64,000 nucleotides of DNA from Bacteroides muris (ex Afrizal et al. 2022) (GTDB lineage: Bacteria > Bacteroidota > Bacteroidia > Bacteroidales > Bacteroidaceae). Below are positions 30,991 to 41,153 of this stretch, one piece after another (the first letter of the stretch is position 1; every line of letters begins with the position of its first letter). The stretch lies in NCBI RefSeq assembly GCF_004793475.1, contig NZ_SRYZ01000011.1:1-64000 (forward strand), given 5' to 3'. The position numbers were made by a program, and so were the translations under genes. The notes below the pieces were generated by a model. That model saw only the letters and a list, made by a program, of their open reading frames with translations, was not told where the DNA came from and searched no databases.

Positions 30991-32952
30991 ATGATATCTG
31001 TAGAAGGACTGAAGGTAGAATTTAATGCCACTCCTCTGTTCGAAGACGTCTCTTATGTTATCAATAAGAAAGACCGTATAGCTCTTGTCGGCAAGAATGG
31101 TGCCGGTAAGTCCACCATGCTCAAGATATTGGCTGGCATTCAGCAGCCCACTGCCGGTGTTGTTGCCGTTCCCCGCGAATGTACTATCGGGTATTTGCCC
31201 CAAGTGATGATACTCAGTGACGAGCGTACTGTGATGCAGGAGGCCGAACTTGCCTTCGAGCATATTTTTGAGATGCAGGCTGATATTGAGCGTATGAACC
31301 TGCAACTTGCCGAACGTACCGACTACGACAGCGAGGATTACCAGAAACTGATTGACCGCTTCACCAACGAAAATGAACGTTTCCTGATGATGGGTGGTAC
31401 CAACTACCGTGCCGAGATAGAGCGCACGCTTCAGGGGCTGGGCTTCAGCCGCGAGGACTTCGACCGCTCTACAAGCGAATTCTCCGGTGGTTGGCGCATG
31501 CGTATAGAACTTGCCAAACTGTTGCTTCGCCGTCCGGATGTGTTGCTGCTCGACGAGCCCACCAACCACCTTGATATCGAAAGTATCCAGTGGTTGGAGA
31601 ACTTTCTTTCCACCCGTGCCAATGCGGTGGTGCTTGTCAGCCACGACCGTGCCTTTTTGAACAACGTCACTACGCGTACCATCGAAATAACTTGTGGACG
31701 CATTTACGACTATAAAGTGAAATATGATGAGTTCGTGGTGCTTCGCAAGGAGCGTCGGGAGCAGCAACTGCGTGCTTACGAGAATCAGCAGAAGCAGATA
31801 CAAGATACGGAAGACTTTATCGAACGCTTCCGGTACAAGGCTACCAAAGCAGTGCAGGTGCAAAGTCGCATCAAGCAGCTTGAAAAGATAGAACGTATCG
31901 AGGTGGATGAAGAAGACAACTCCTCTTTGCGCCTGAAGTTCGTTTGCAGTAGTCGTAGCGGTAATTATCCTGTTATCTGCGAGGATATGGAGAAATCCTA
32001 CGGTGAGCACGTTATTTTCCATGATGTGAACTTGACCATCAACCGAGGAGAGAAGGTTGCTTTTGTCGGCAAGAATGGCGAAGGTAAGTCTACGCTTGTA
32101 AAGTGTATTATGGGTGAGATTACGGATTATACCGGAAAACTTACACTGGGACATAATGTGCAGATTGGATATTTTGCCCAGAACCAGGCACAACTCTTGG
32201 ATGAGAACTTGACTGTATTCGATACGATTGACCGCGTGGCCGTAGGGGATGTCCGTCTCAAAATCCGTGATATTCTGGGTGCTTTCATGTTCGGCGGTGA
32301 GGCTTCGGATAAAAAGGTGAAAGTGCTCAGCGGTGGAGAGCGCACCCGGCTTGCCATGATAAAACTGCTGTTGGAACCGGTGAATTTTCTGATTCTCGAC
32401 GAACCGACGAATCATCTTGACATGCGCTCCAAAGATGTGCTGAAGGAGGCTATTCGCGATTTTGACGGTACTGTGATAATAGTCAGTCATGACCGTGATT
32501 TCTTGGACGGACTTGCGACTAAAGTGTACGAGTTCGGTGGCGGACTGGTGAAGGAACATCTGGGAGGAATTTATGATTTCCTGCAAAAGAAGCAGATAGA
32601 GAGTCTGAATGAGTTACAGAAATCCCCTTCACTTTCCACTTCGCCCACTGCCGGAAAGGCGGCATCGGGCAGTGTCGGTGCAGAATCGGCCCAACCCTCG
32701 GCAACCAAACTCTCTTACGAGGAGCAGAAGGAGTTTAACAAGAAACTTAAGAAACTGGAACGCCGCGTTGCCGATTGTGAAGCGGAGATAGAGCAGACGG
32801 AGGCTGCCATTGCTATTCTTGAGGCCAGGATGGCTACACCGGAAGGCGCTTCGGACATGTCGCTTTATGAGCAGCACCAAAAACTGAAAGAGCAGCTTGA
32901 CCGTGCGATGGAAGAGTGGGACGCGGCTACTGTAGAGTTGGAGAATCACTAA
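30991..32952 (+). CDS. ABC-F family ATPase (ribosome-associated)
   Basis: The start at 30991 (MISVEGLKVEF), behind a TACCTTTG box, gives 653 residues; a longer frame from 30907 would include the promoter. Two ABC domains are present: GKNGAGKST with FSGGWRMRIELAK and DEPTNHLDIE, then GKNGEGKST with LSGGERTRLA and DEPTNHLDM. Between them is the charged linker of ABC-F proteins (about 240-320). A C-terminal coiled-coil rich in Lys/Glu/Gln closes the chain. No membrane segments exist. ABC-F proteins bind the ribosomal E site; this one is of the general housekeeping kind rather than clearly a resistance factor. Confidence 0.92.
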   Translation: MISVEGLKVEFNATPLFEDVSYVINKKDRIALVGKNGAGKSTMLKILAGIQQPTAGVVAVPRECTIGYLPQVMILSDERTVMQEAELAFEHIFEMQADIERMNLQLAERTDYDSEDYQKLIDRFTNENERFLMMGGTNYRAEIERTLQGLGFSREDFDRSTSEFSGGWRMRIELAKLLLRRPDVLLLDEPTNHLDIESIQWLENFLSTRANAVVLVSHDRAFLNNVTTRTIEITCGRIYDYKVKYDEFVVLRKERREQQLRAYENQQKQIQDTEDFIERFRYKATKAVQVQSRIKQLEKIERIEVDEEDNSSLRLKFVCSSRSGNYPVICEDMEKSYGEHVIFHDVNLTINRGEKVAFVGKNGEGKSTLVKCIMGEITDYTGKLTLGHNVQIGYFAQNQAQLLDENLTVFDTIDRVAVGDVRLKIRDILGAFMFGGEASDKKVKVLSGGERTRLAMIKLLLEPVNFLILDEPTNHLDMRSKDVLKEAIRDFDGTVIIVSHDRDFLDGLATKVYEFGGGLVKEHLGGIYDFLQKKQIESLNELQKSPSLSTSPTAGKAASGSVGAESAQPSATKLSYEEQKEFNKKLKKLERRVADCEAEIEQTEAAIAILEARMATPEGASDMSLYEQHQKLKEQLDRAMEEWDAATVELENH

Positions 32953-32972
32953 CTGTTATATTTTATATATTT

Positions 32973-35009
32973 ATGAAAGCAAATCATTTGTTACCTATTG
33001 CAGCGTTCTGTCTGATGACGGCATCCTGCAACACCGGCAAGCAGCAGGCTGAACTTACAGCAGGCATCCAGCTCGCCAATCTTGACACGACGGCTCTACC
33101 CGGAACTGACTTTTACCAATACGCATGTGGCGGTTGGATGAAGAACAATCCGATTCCTGCTGAGTACTCACAGTACGGCTCTTTCACTATCCTTGCAGAA
33201 AACAACCGTAAGCAGATTCAAGGACTGATTGAAGAACTTGCCGCCACCCAGCACGAAGCCGGTAGTGTGGCACAAAAAATCGGTGACTTGTACAAAATCG
33301 TAATGGACAGCGTGAAGCTGAACAAGGACGGTGTAGCCCCCATCAAGGCTGAACTTGACCAGCTGGCTGCTTTGAAGGACAAGAAGGAGCTTTATGCTTT
33401 GCTGGGCGATATGCAGAAGAAAGGTATCATCGCCTACAACGTGCTGTATGTTGGCGCTGACGAAATGAACAGTAGCATGAATGCTGTACAGACCTATCAG
33501 ACCGGGCTGAGCATGGGCGAACGCGAATACTATCTGGAAAACGATGAGGCTACTGCTAAAATTCGTGATGCTTTCCGCGCGCATGTACAGAAGATGTATC
33601 GATTGGCCGGTTTTGACGAGGCTACTGCCAAGAAAGGTATGGAGGTGGTGATGGATGTGGAAACATGTCTTGCCAAGGCTTTCCGCTCTCGTACGGAGTT
33701 GCGTGACCCGCATGCCAATTATAACAAAATGAGCATGGAGGAGCTGGAACAGAATTATCCTACTTTCGATTGGAATGCTTATTTGTCTGCCATGGGATTG
33801 AAGGATGTGAAGGAAATTATCGTAGGCCAGCCTGCTTCGCTGAAAGCTGCTGCCGATATTCTGGATACGTTGCCTATTGAACAGCAGAGCCTTTATCTGC
33901 AATGGAAATTGATTGATTCTGCCGCAAGCTTGCTGAACGATGCTATGGCAGAACAGAACTTCGACTTCTACAGCCGCACCATGAGCGGTACACAAGAGAT
34001 GCAGCCCCGCTGGAAGAGAGCGGTAAGCACTGTAAGCAGTGCGCTGGGTGAAGCTGTAGGTCAGATGTACGTGGAGAAATATTTCCCTGCTGCTGCCAAG
34101 GAACGTATGGTTACTTTGGTGAAGAACTTGCAGGAAAGCCTGGGCGAACGTATCAAGAACCTTGCCTGGATGGGTGATTCTACCAAGGTGAAAGCTCTGG
34201 AAAAACTGGCTACCTTCCATGTGAAGATTGGTTATCCCGACACTTGGAAAGACTACTCCACGCTGGAAATCAAGGACGATTCTTATTGGGCAAACATGGA
34301 GCGTGCCAATGAGTGGGACCATGCCCAAATGATAGCCAAGGCCGGAAAGCCGGTGGATAAGGACGAGTGGCTGATGACTCCGCAGACTGTCAACGCTTAT
34401 TACAACCCCACTACCAATGAAATCTGTTTCCCCGCCGGTATCCTGCAATATCCTTTCTTCGATATGAATGCAGATGACGCCTTTAACTACGGTGCCATCG
34501 GTGTGGTAATCGGTCATGAAATGACTCATGGATTCGATGACCAAGGCCGCCAGTACGACAAGGACGGTAACCTGAAAGACTGGTGGACTGCTGAAGACGC
34601 CAAGAACTTTGACGAACGTGCCCAGGTGATGGTAAACTTCTTCGATAGCATCGAGGTTGCTCCGGGCGTATATGCCAACGGACGCATGACATTGGGTGAG
34701 AATATTGCCGACCACGGTGGCCTGCAGGTTGCTTATCAGGCATTCAAGAAAGCTACGGCTACCAATTCGTTGCCGGTGTTGGATGGTTTCACTCCCGAAC
34801 AGCGTTTCTTCCTGGCATACGCAGGTGTATGGGGCAACAATATCCGTCCCGAAGAAGTGCTGAACCGCACAAAAAGTGATGTGCACTCATTGGGCGAATG
34901 GCGTGTAAACGGTGCACTGCCGCAAATAGGTGCTTGGTATGAGGCATTTAATGTGACAGAAAAAGACCCGATGTTCTTGCCTGTAGAAAAACGTGTATCT
35001 ATTTGGTAA
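32973..35009 (+). CDS. M13-family zinc metallopeptidase, lipoprotein (PepO/neprilysin-like)
   Basis: Starting at 32973, the 678-residue protein has a lipobox (MTASC, Cys about 16). The zinc site is intact: HEMTH (His515-Glu516-His519) in VIGHEMTHGFDDQGRQYD, with the third ligand Glu in GENIADHGG. NAYYNPTTNEICFPAGIL is the substrate-binding NAY motif region, and the C terminus ends near VSIW, as M13 enzymes end in xxxW. The enzyme cuts oligopeptides in the periplasm or at the surface. It begins 20 bases after the ABC-F gene and is followed by a strong terminator. Confidence 0.93.
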   Translation: MKANHLLPIAAFCLMTASCNTGKQQAELTAGIQLANLDTTALPGTDFYQYACGGWMKNNPIPAEYSQYGSFTILAENNRKQIQGLIEELAATQHEAGSVAQKIGDLYKIVMDSVKLNKDGVAPIKAELDQLAALKDKKELYALLGDMQKKGIIAYNVLYVGADEMNSSMNAVQTYQTGLSMGEREYYLENDEATAKIRDAFRAHVQKMYRLAGFDEATAKKGMEVVMDVETCLAKAFRSRTELRDPHANYNKMSMEELEQNYPTFDWNAYLSAMGLKDVKEIIVGQPASLKAAADILDTLPIEQQSLYLQWKLIDSAASLLNDAMAEQNFDFYSRTMSGTQEMQPRWKRAVSTVSSALGEAVGQMYVEKYFPAAAKERMVTLVKNLQESLGERIKNLAWMGDSTKVKALEKLATFHVKIGYPDTWKDYSTLEIKDDSYWANMERANEWDHAQMIAKAGKPVDKDEWLMTPQTVNAYYNPTTNEICFPAGILQYPFFDMNADDAFNYGAIGVVIGHEMTHGFDDQGRQYDKDGNLKDWWTAEDAKNFDERAQVMVNFFDSIEVAPGVYANGRMTLGENIADHGGLQVAYQAFKKATATNSLPVLDGFTPEQRFFLAYAGVWGNNIRPEEVLNRTKSDVHSLGEWRVNGALPQIGAWYEAFNVTEKDPMFLPVEKRVSIW

Positions 35010-35027
35010 ACCAACAAAATAGCCCTT

Positions 35028-35067
35028 AAAAAAAGGCGGCAGACTGGAAACAGATGCCGCCTTTTTT
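35028..35067 (+). terminator. Rho-independent terminator after the M13 peptidase gene
   Basis: GGCGGCA (35035-35041) pairs with TGCCGCC (35055-35061), followed by six T. The seven A upstream let it act on the other strand too. Confidence 0.88.
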
Positions 35068-35119
35068 AATTATACCTAATTTATTGTGTATGAATGTATG
35101 TATGAATAAACAAAATTTG

Positions 35120-35127
35120 TAACTTTG
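35120..35127 (+). promoter_or_regulatory. -7 box of purH
   Basis: TAACTTTG matches TAnnTTTG and lies 42 bases before the purH ATG. No -33 match at the usual spacing is seen. Confidence 0.5.
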
Positions 35128-35169
35128 CACATCAAATACTAATATACGCATACTTTAATACGCAAATCC

Positions 35170-36693
35170 ATGTCTGAAACAAAAAGAATCAAAACAGCTC
35201 TGGTATCAGTTTACCATAAGGAAGGTTTGGACGAAATCATTACCAAACTGCATGAAGAAGGTGTAGAGTTCCTCTCAACCGGTGGAACCCGTCAGTTTAT
35301 AGAATCCCTGGGTTATCCCTGCAAGGCAGTGGAAGACCTGACTACATACCCTTCCATTTTGGGTGGACGCGTGAAGACTTTGCATCCGAAGGTTTTCGGA
35401 GGCATCCTTTGCCGCCGTGGACTGGAGCAGGATATGCAACAGATTGAAAAATATGAAATCCCCGAAATAGACCTCGTCATCGTTGACCTCTATCCGTTTG
35501 AGGCTACAGTTGCCAGTGGTGCCGAAGAACCGGCCATCATCGAAAAGATTGATATAGGTGGTATCTCCCTGATTCGTGCTGCTGCCAAGAACTACAATGA
35601 TGTGGTTATCATCGCTTCGCAGGCACAATATCAGCCGTTCCGTGACATGCTGATGGAACACGGGGCCACTACTACCATCGAAGAGCGTCGTTGGTTTGCC
35701 AAAGAGGCGTTCGGAGTGTCTTCACACTATGATTCTGCCATCTTCAACTATTTTGATGGCGAGGAAAGTTCCGCTTTCCGTTGTTCTGCCAACAGCCAGA
35801 AGACTTTACGCTACGGTGAGAATCCGCACCAGAAAGGTTATTTCTATGGCAATATTGATGCTATGTTCGACCAGATTCACGGTAAGGAAATCTCTTATAA
35901 CAACCTGCTCGACATCAATGCTGCCGTTGACTTGATTGATGAATTCAAAGATACTACTTTCGCTATCCTGAAACATAACAATGCCTGCGGGTTGGCTTCA
36001 CGTCCCACTGTACTGGAAGCATGGAACGATGCGCTTGCCGGTGACCCGGTATCTGCTTTCGGTGGTGTACTCATCACGAACAGTGTGATAGACAAGACTG
36101 CCGCCGAAGAAATCAATAAAATTTTCTTTGAGGTGATTATTGCTCCCGATTATGATGTGGATGCGTTGGAAATTCTCGGTCAGAAGAAGAACCGTATTAT
36201 CTTGGTTCGCAAGTCGGCAGCTCTGCCTAAGAAGCAGTTCCGCTCTCTGCTGAACGGTGTATTGGTTCAGGACCGCGACCTTAAGGTGGAAACTCCTGAA
36301 GAGTTGAAGACTGTAACCACAAAAGCTCCCACAGCCCAAGAAATTGAAGACATGCTCTTTGCAAACAAAATTGTGAAGAACAGTAAGTCGAATGCTATTG
36401 TGCTGGCAAAAGGCAAGCAACTGTTGGCAAGCGGTGTAGGTCAGACCAGCCGTGTGGATGCTTTGAAGCAGGCTATCGAGAAAGCCAAGAACTTTGGTTT
36501 CGACCTGAATGGTGCAGTAATGGCGAGTGACGCGTTCTTCCCCTTCCCGGATTGTGTGGAGATTGCCGGTAACGAGGGAGTAACTGCTGTCATCCAGCCG
36601 GGTGGGAGTATCAAGGATGAACTCTCGTTTGAATATTGCAACGAACATGGTATTGCCATGGTAATTACCGGATTCCGTCATTTTAAGCACTAA
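35170..36693 (+). CDS. purH: Bifunctional AICAR transformylase/IMP cyclohydrolase
   Basis: The 507-residue protein contains the N-terminal MGS-like IMP cyclohydrolase domain (STGGTRQFIESLG, then GGRVKTLHPKVFGGIL) and the AICAR formyltransferase domain with RYGENPHQKG, the KHNNACGLA catalytic region, and QPGGSIKDE. It carries out the last two steps of purine synthesis, from AICAR to IMP. Its length matches other PurH proteins. It is preceded by a terminator and its own -7 box. The shape-determination cluster follows after a 115-bp junction of short repeats. Confidence 0.96.
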   Translation: MSETKRIKTALVSVYHKEGLDEIITKLHEEGVEFLSTGGTRQFIESLGYPCKAVEDLTTYPSILGGRVKTLHPKVFGGILCRRGLEQDMQQIEKYEIPEIDLVIVDLYPFEATVASGAEEPAIIEKIDIGGISLIRAAAKNYNDVVIIASQAQYQPFRDMLMEHGATTTIEERRWFAKEAFGVSSHYDSAIFNYFDGEESSAFRCSANSQKTLRYGENPHQKGYFYGNIDAMFDQIHGKEISYNNLLDINAAVDLIDEFKDTTFAILKHNNACGLASRPTVLEAWNDALAGDPVSAFGGVLITNSVIDKTAAEEINKIFFEVIIAPDYDVDALEILGQKKNRIILVRKSAALPKKQFRSLLNGVLVQDRDLKVETPEELKTVTTKAPTAQEIEDMLFANKIVKNSKSNAIVLAKGKQLLASGVGQTSRVDALKQAIEKAKNFGFDLNGAVMASDAFFPFPDCVEIAGNEGVTAVIQPGGSIKDELSFEYCNEHGIAMVITGFRHFKH

Positions 36694-36699
36694 TTCGGA

Positions 36700-36806
36700 T
36701 TTACGATTTGACGATTTACGATTTACGATTGAAGTTACATCGTAAGTCTGAATCTCAAATTGTAAACAAAAGGAATATCAATCGTAAATAGTTAAATCGT
36801 AAATAT
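36700..36806. repeat. Junction repeats (ATTTACGATT-type) before mreB
   Basis: GATTTACGATT-like units recur four times between 36708 and 36732, and the inverse AATCGTAAAT recurs twice between 36781 and 36803. The same unit appears again before rodA (41128-41150), inverted. They lie between stop and start codons only. Confidence 0.7.
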
Positions 36807-36808
36807 TA

Positions 36809-37831
36809 ATGGGATTATTCTCTTTTACACAAGAAATAGCGATGGACCTTGGCACAGCCAATACCATCATCACCACGAATGGCAAGATTGTGGTGGATGA
36901 GCCTTCGGTGGTGGCCTTAGACCGTCGTACCGATAAAATGATTGCCGTGGGTGACAAGGCAAAGATGATGCATGAAAAGACCCACGAAAACATACGTACC
37001 ATCCGTCCGCTGCGTGATGGTGTGATTGCAGACTTCTATGCTTGCGAGCAGATGATACGCGGACTTATCAAGATGGTGAACAACCGTAACCGTCTTTTCT
37101 CTCCGTCACTCCGCATGGTGATTGGAGTTCCTTCGGGCAGTACCGAAGTGGAGTTGCGTGCCGTGCGCGATTCTGCCGAGCATGCCGGCGGGCGCGACGT
37201 TTATTTGATTTTCGAGCCGATGGCCGCTGCCATCGGTATCGGTATCGACGTGGAGGCTCCCGAAGGCAATATGATTGTTGACATAGGTGGTGGCTCTACG
37301 GAAATTGCCGTTATCTCTTTGGGAGGTATCGTAAGCAACAACTCCATCCGTATTGCCGGTGATGACTTGACAGCCGATATTCAGGAATACATGAGCCGCC
37401 AGCACAACGTGAAGGTCAGCGAGCGTATGGCTGAGCGTATTAAGATTAATGTAGGTGCCGCCTTGACGGAACTTGGTGAAGATGCTCCCGAAGACTATAT
37501 CGTTCATGGTCCGAACCGCATCACGGCATTGCCCATGGAAGTGCCGGTATGCTATCAGGAAGTGGCGCACTGCTTGGAGAAGTCTATTTCTAAGATTGAG
37601 ACTGCCATCTTGAGTGCATTGGAGAATACACCTCCCGAATTGTATGCCGACATCGTCCACAACGGTATCTACCTTGCCGGCGGCGGCGCATTGCTTCGTG
37701 GCCTGGATAAGCGTCTGACTGATAAAATAAACATACCGTTCCACATTGCGGAAGACCCCTTGCATGCCGTTGCCAAAGGTACGGGCGTGGCATTGAAGAA
37801 TGTTGACCGCTTCTCATTCCTGATGCGGTAA
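36809..37831 (+). CDS. mreB: Rod shape-determining protein MreB
   Basis: The 340-residue actin homologue shows phosphate-1 MDLGTANTII, the IGVPSG and phosphate-2 VDIGGGSTEIAVIS segments, and the adenosine motif GIYLAGGGALLRGL. MreB polymers guide lateral wall synthesis at the inner membrane. It is the first gene of mreB-mreC-mreD-mrdA-rodA, and its stop overlaps the mreC start (TAATG). Nothing unusual is seen. Confidence 0.97.
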   Translation: MGLFSFTQEIAMDLGTANTIITTNGKIVVDEPSVVALDRRTDKMIAVGDKAKMMHEKTHENIRTIRPLRDGVIADFYACEQMIRGLIKMVNNRNRLFSPSLRMVIGVPSGSTEVELRAVRDSAEHAGGRDVYLIFEPMAAAIGIGIDVEAPEGNMIVDIGGGSTEIAVISLGGIVSNNSIRIAGDDLTADIQEYMSRQHNVKVSERMAERIKINVGAALTELGEDAPEDYIVHGPNRITALPMEVPVCYQEVAHCLEKSISKIETAILSALENTPPELYADIVHNGIYLAGGGALLRGLDKRLTDKINIPFHIAEDPLHAVAKGTGVALKNVDRFSFLMR

Positions 37832-38673
37832 TGCGGAATTTATTAAACTTTCTCATTAAATATAATTACTGGTTCCTCTTTCTTCTGTTAGAGGTAGCCA
37901 GTTTTATTTTATTATTTCGCTTCAACCATTACCAGCAGAGTGTGTATTTCACCTCTGCCAATGGCGTGGCAGGGAAGGTTTATGAGCTATCGGGTGGCAT
38001 CACTTCTTATTTTCATTTGAAGACGGTCAATGAGGACTTGCTCGACCGTAATATGTGGTTGGAACAGCGACTTTCCTTTCTGGAAAATGTATTGAAAGAA
38101 AAAGGATTGGACTCCGCCAGACTGTACAGTATGGAACGGCTTGCTCCTACGGAGTATCAGGTATTCAAGGCGAATGTCATAAAGAACAGCCTGAACAAGG
38201 CTGATAATTACATCACTTTAGACCGTGGAACGACGGAAGGTATCCGTCCTGAGATGGGAGTGGTGGATGCCAATGGCGTGGTGGGCATTGTGTATAAGAC
38301 CTCTCCCCATTATTCGTTGGTCATTCCGTTGTTGAACAGCAAGTCGAGCATCAGCAGCAAGATTGTGGGCAGTGATTATTTCGGTTATCTGAAATGGGAG
38401 GGAGGTGACTCCCGTTTTGCCTATCTGAAGGATTTACCCCGGCATGCCGAATTCAATCTGGGAGATACGGTAGTGACCAGTGGCTATTCTACGGTGTTTC
38501 CCGAAGGTGTCATGGTGGGGACGGTGGATGATATGTCAGATTCGCACGACGGGCTTTCCTATCTGTTGAAGATAAAGCTGGCTACGGACTTTGGAAAGCT
38601 GAGCAATGTGCGTGTCATATCCCGCACCGGGCAAGCTGAGCAAAAGGCATTGGAAGCAAAGGGGGAAGAGTAG
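37831..38673 (+). CDS. mreC: Rod shape-determining protein MreC
   Basis: The 280-residue protein has a single N-terminal membrane helix (about 9-29), a short coiled coil (about 65-100), then the paired beta-barrel MreC domain with GVVDANGVVGIVYK and GDTVVTSGYSTVFPEG. MreC links MreB to PBP2 in the elongasome. The gene starts on the last base of the mreB stop region (overlap TAATG). Confidence 0.95.
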   Translation: MRNLLNFLIKYNYWFLFLLLEVASFILLFRFNHYQQSVYFTSANGVAGKVYELSGGITSYFHLKTVNEDLLDRNMWLEQRLSFLENVLKEKGLDSARLYSMERLAPTEYQVFKANVIKNSLNKADNYITLDRGTTEGIRPEMGVVDANGVVGIVYKTSPHYSLVIPLLNSKSSISSKIVGSDYFGYLKWEGGDSRFAYLKDLPRHAEFNLGDTVVTSGYSTVFPEGVMVGTVDDMSDSHDGLSYLLKIKLATDFGKLSNVRVISRTGQAEQKALEAKGEE

Positions 38674-38719
38674 TAATTGGTGATTGATGATATATCGTTT
38701 AGCGTAAAAAAAGATAACA

Positions 38720-39223
38720 TTGTTAGTTAATTATCTGCATAAAATAGGATGGTTCATAGGCTTGGTACTGTTGCAGGTACTGATATTGAACAATGTGCAT
38801 ATAGCAGGATATGCCACTCCATTTCTGTACATTTACCTGATATTGAAGTTTGAGTCGGACACTCCCCGCAATGCGTTGATGTTGTGGGCATTTTTCTTGG
38901 GCTTGGCTGTCGATGTCTTTTCCGACACGCCAGGGATGAATGCTGCTGCTACGGTGTTCCTGGCTTTCTTGTGTCCCGTTTTCCTGCGCTTATTCGTGCC
39001 TCGTGACACGCTGGATACACTGGTTCCGGCTATCCGTACAATGGGGATTCTTCCTTTTCTGAAATATTTGGTTGTGAGTGTGCTGATACATCACGGCTTG
39101 TTGCTTGCCCTCGAATTTTTCTCTTTTGCCCATATCGGTACGCTGTTGTTGAGAATCGTGACAAGTACCCTGCTTACTGTGACCTGCATTATGGCTGTTG
39201 AGGGGATAAGAAAGAAAGGATAA
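38720..39223 (+). CDS. mreD: Rod shape-determining protein MreD
   Basis: The 167-residue membrane protein has about five hydrophobic helices and the MreD segment TPFLYIYLILKFESDTPRN with LGLAVDVFSDTPGMNAAATVFLAFLCPVFLR further on. There is no ATG in a suitable position, so a TTG at 38720 is the likely start (MLVNYLHKIGWFIG). Position between mreC and the PBP2 gene supports the call. A 46-bp AT-rich spacer separates it from mreC. Confidence 0.92.
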   Translation: MLVNYLHKIGWFIGLVLLQVLILNNVHIAGYATPFLYIYLILKFESDTPRNALMLWAFFLGLAVDVFSDTPGMNAAATVFLAFLCPVFLRLFVPRDTLDTLVPAIRTMGILPFLKYLVVSVLIHHGLLLALEFFSFAHIGTLLLRIVTSTLLTVTCIMAVEGIRKKG

Positions 39224-39245
39224 AGGGATTAAGGATTAGGAATTG

Positions 39246-41099
39246 ATGAAAGATTATACATTAGAAAAGCGGAAATATGTAATCGGGGCGGCGGCTATTG
39301 TCATCGTTATTATTTACGTGTTCCGGTTGTTCGACCTGCAGATCATGACCGATGACTACAAGAAGAATGCCGACAGCAACGCTTTTCTGAACAAGATACA
39401 ATATCCCTCGCGCGGGGCTATCTACGATCGTAACGGTAAGTTGCTTGTGTTTAACCAGCCGGCATACGACATTACGTTTGTTCCGCGGGAGGTGATACAG
39501 TTGGACACGCTCGACCTTTGCAGCGCCCTGAACATCACCCGTGAACAGTTTGACAAACGGATGAAGGACGTCAAGAACCGTTGGATGAATCCCGGTTATT
39601 CCAAATACACCCATCAGGTGTTTATGACGCAACTTTCTGCCGAGGAGTGCGGTGTGTTTCAGGAGAAGCTGTTCAAGTTTCAGGGTTTCTATATTCAGCG
39701 GCGCACCATCCGCCAATATACTTATAATTCTGCCGGACATGCGTTGGGGGATATTGCTGAGGTGTCCAAGCGTGATATAGAGAACGATGATTACTATATC
39801 CGTGGTGACTATATAGGCAAGCAAGGCATCGAGAAGTCTTATGAAAAGTACCTGCGTGGAGAAAAAGGGGTGGAAATCCTCTTGCGTGATGCCCATGGAC
39901 GTATTCAGGGGCGCTACATGAATGGACAGTTGGATCGTCCTTCCGTGCCGGGCAAGAATTTGACCTTGGGGTTGGACATAGACTTGCAGATGCTGGGCGA
40001 ACGCCTGCTGCAGAATAAAATCGGTGCAATCGTGGCCATCGAACCGGCTACGGGCGAGATTCTCTGTATGGTTTCTTCGCCTTCCTTCGACCCTCATCTG
40101 ATGATTGGGCGGCAACGCGGAAAAAATCACCGGATGTTGCAGATGGACAAGCGGAAACCTTTGCTGAACCGTGCCATTATGGGGGCATATCCTCCGGGTT
40201 CTACTTTCAAGACGGCTCAGGCGCTGACGTTCCTTCAGGAAGAGATTATTCATGAGGATTATCCGGCTTATCCTTGTGCGCATGGCTTCAACTATGGAAG
40301 TTTGCATGTAGGATGCCATGCGCATGGCTCCCCGTTGCCACTGGTACCTGCCATCGCCACTTCGTGTAACTCTTATTTCTGCTGGGGGCTGTTCCGTATG
40401 TTCGGTGACAAGAAGTATGGTTCGCCACAGAATGCGATTACGGTATGGAAAGACCACATGGTGTCGCAGGGGTTCGGCTATCGGCTCGGTACCGATCTTC
40501 CTGGTGAGCAGCGTGGCTTTATTCCCAATGCCCAATTTTATGATAAGACGTATCGGGGCTCTTGGAACGGGCTGACAGTTATCAGTATCTCCATCGGGCA
40601 GGGTGAGATTACCGCTACTCCGTTGCAGATTGCTAATTTGGGTGCGACCATTGCCAACCGGGGACATTTCATCACTCCGCATATCGTAAAGGAGATAGAG
40701 GACAATGAGCTCGACACTCTTTATCGCAATCCCCGTTATCCCATTGTCGACCGTGAGTATTATGAGATGGTGGTGAAGGGTATGCGTGCCGCCGTTACGG
40801 GAGGGACATGCCGTGTGGCAGGTGCTATCTTGCCCGGTATAGAGGTGTGTGGTAAGACGGGTACGGCGCAGAACCGTGGCAAAGACCATTCCGTTTTCAT
40901 GGGCTTTGCCCCGATGGATAATCCCAAGATAGCCATTGCGGTGTATGTGGAGAACGGTGGTTTCGGTGCTACGTATGGAGTGCCTATCGGTGCAATGATG
41001 ATGGATCAGTACCTGCATGGAAAACTGTCGCCCGAGAACGAGATACGGGCAGAAGAATTCAGCAACCGTGTGATACTCTACGGTGATGAGGAGAGATGA
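39246..41099 (+). CDS. mrdA: Penicillin-binding protein 2 (elongasome transpeptidase)
   Basis: The 617-residue protein starts at the ATG at 39246 (a TTG just before it is less likely). It has an N-terminal membrane anchor (about 10-30), a pedestal/dimerisation domain (about 50-240), and a transpeptidase domain with PGSTFK (Ser319, Lys322), SCN (Ser373-Asn375) and KTGTAQ (Lys537). It cross-links peptidoglycan during side-wall growth with RodA, whose gene follows. The motif set is intact. No accessory domain is present. Confidence 0.96.
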   Translation: MKDYTLEKRKYVIGAAAIVIVIIYVFRLFDLQIMTDDYKKNADSNAFLNKIQYPSRGAIYDRNGKLLVFNQPAYDITFVPREVIQLDTLDLCSALNITREQFDKRMKDVKNRWMNPGYSKYTHQVFMTQLSAEECGVFQEKLFKFQGFYIQRRTIRQYTYNSAGHALGDIAEVSKRDIENDDYYIRGDYIGKQGIEKSYEKYLRGEKGVEILLRDAHGRIQGRYMNGQLDRPSVPGKNLTLGLDIDLQMLGERLLQNKIGAIVAIEPATGEILCMVSSPSFDPHLMIGRQRGKNHRMLQMDKRKPLLNRAIMGAYPPGSTFKTAQALTFLQEEIIHEDYPAYPCAHGFNYGSLHVGCHAHGSPLPLVPAIATSCNSYFCWGLFRMFGDKKYGSPQNAITVWKDHMVSQGFGYRLGTDLPGEQRGFIPNAQFYDKTYRGSWNGLTVISISIGQGEITATPLQIANLGATIANRGHFITPHIVKEIEDNELDTLYRNPRYPIVDREYYEMVVKGMRAAVTGGTCRVAGAILPGIEVCGKTGTAQNRGKDHSVFMGFAPMDNPKIAIAVYVENGGFGATYGVPIGAMMMDQYLHGKLSPENEIRAEEFSNRVILYGDEER

Positions 41100-41127
41100 T
41101 GGAGAGGAATCAAGGATGAGTAACTCC

Positions 41128-41150
41128 AATCGTAAATTGTAAATCGTAAA
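41128..41150. repeat. Junction repeats (AATCGTAAAT-type) before rodA
   Basis: AATCGTAAATTGTAAATCGTAAA lies between mrdA and rodA as two or three imperfect 9-10 base units, the inverse of those before mreB. Confidence 0.6.
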
Positions 41151-41153
41151 ATA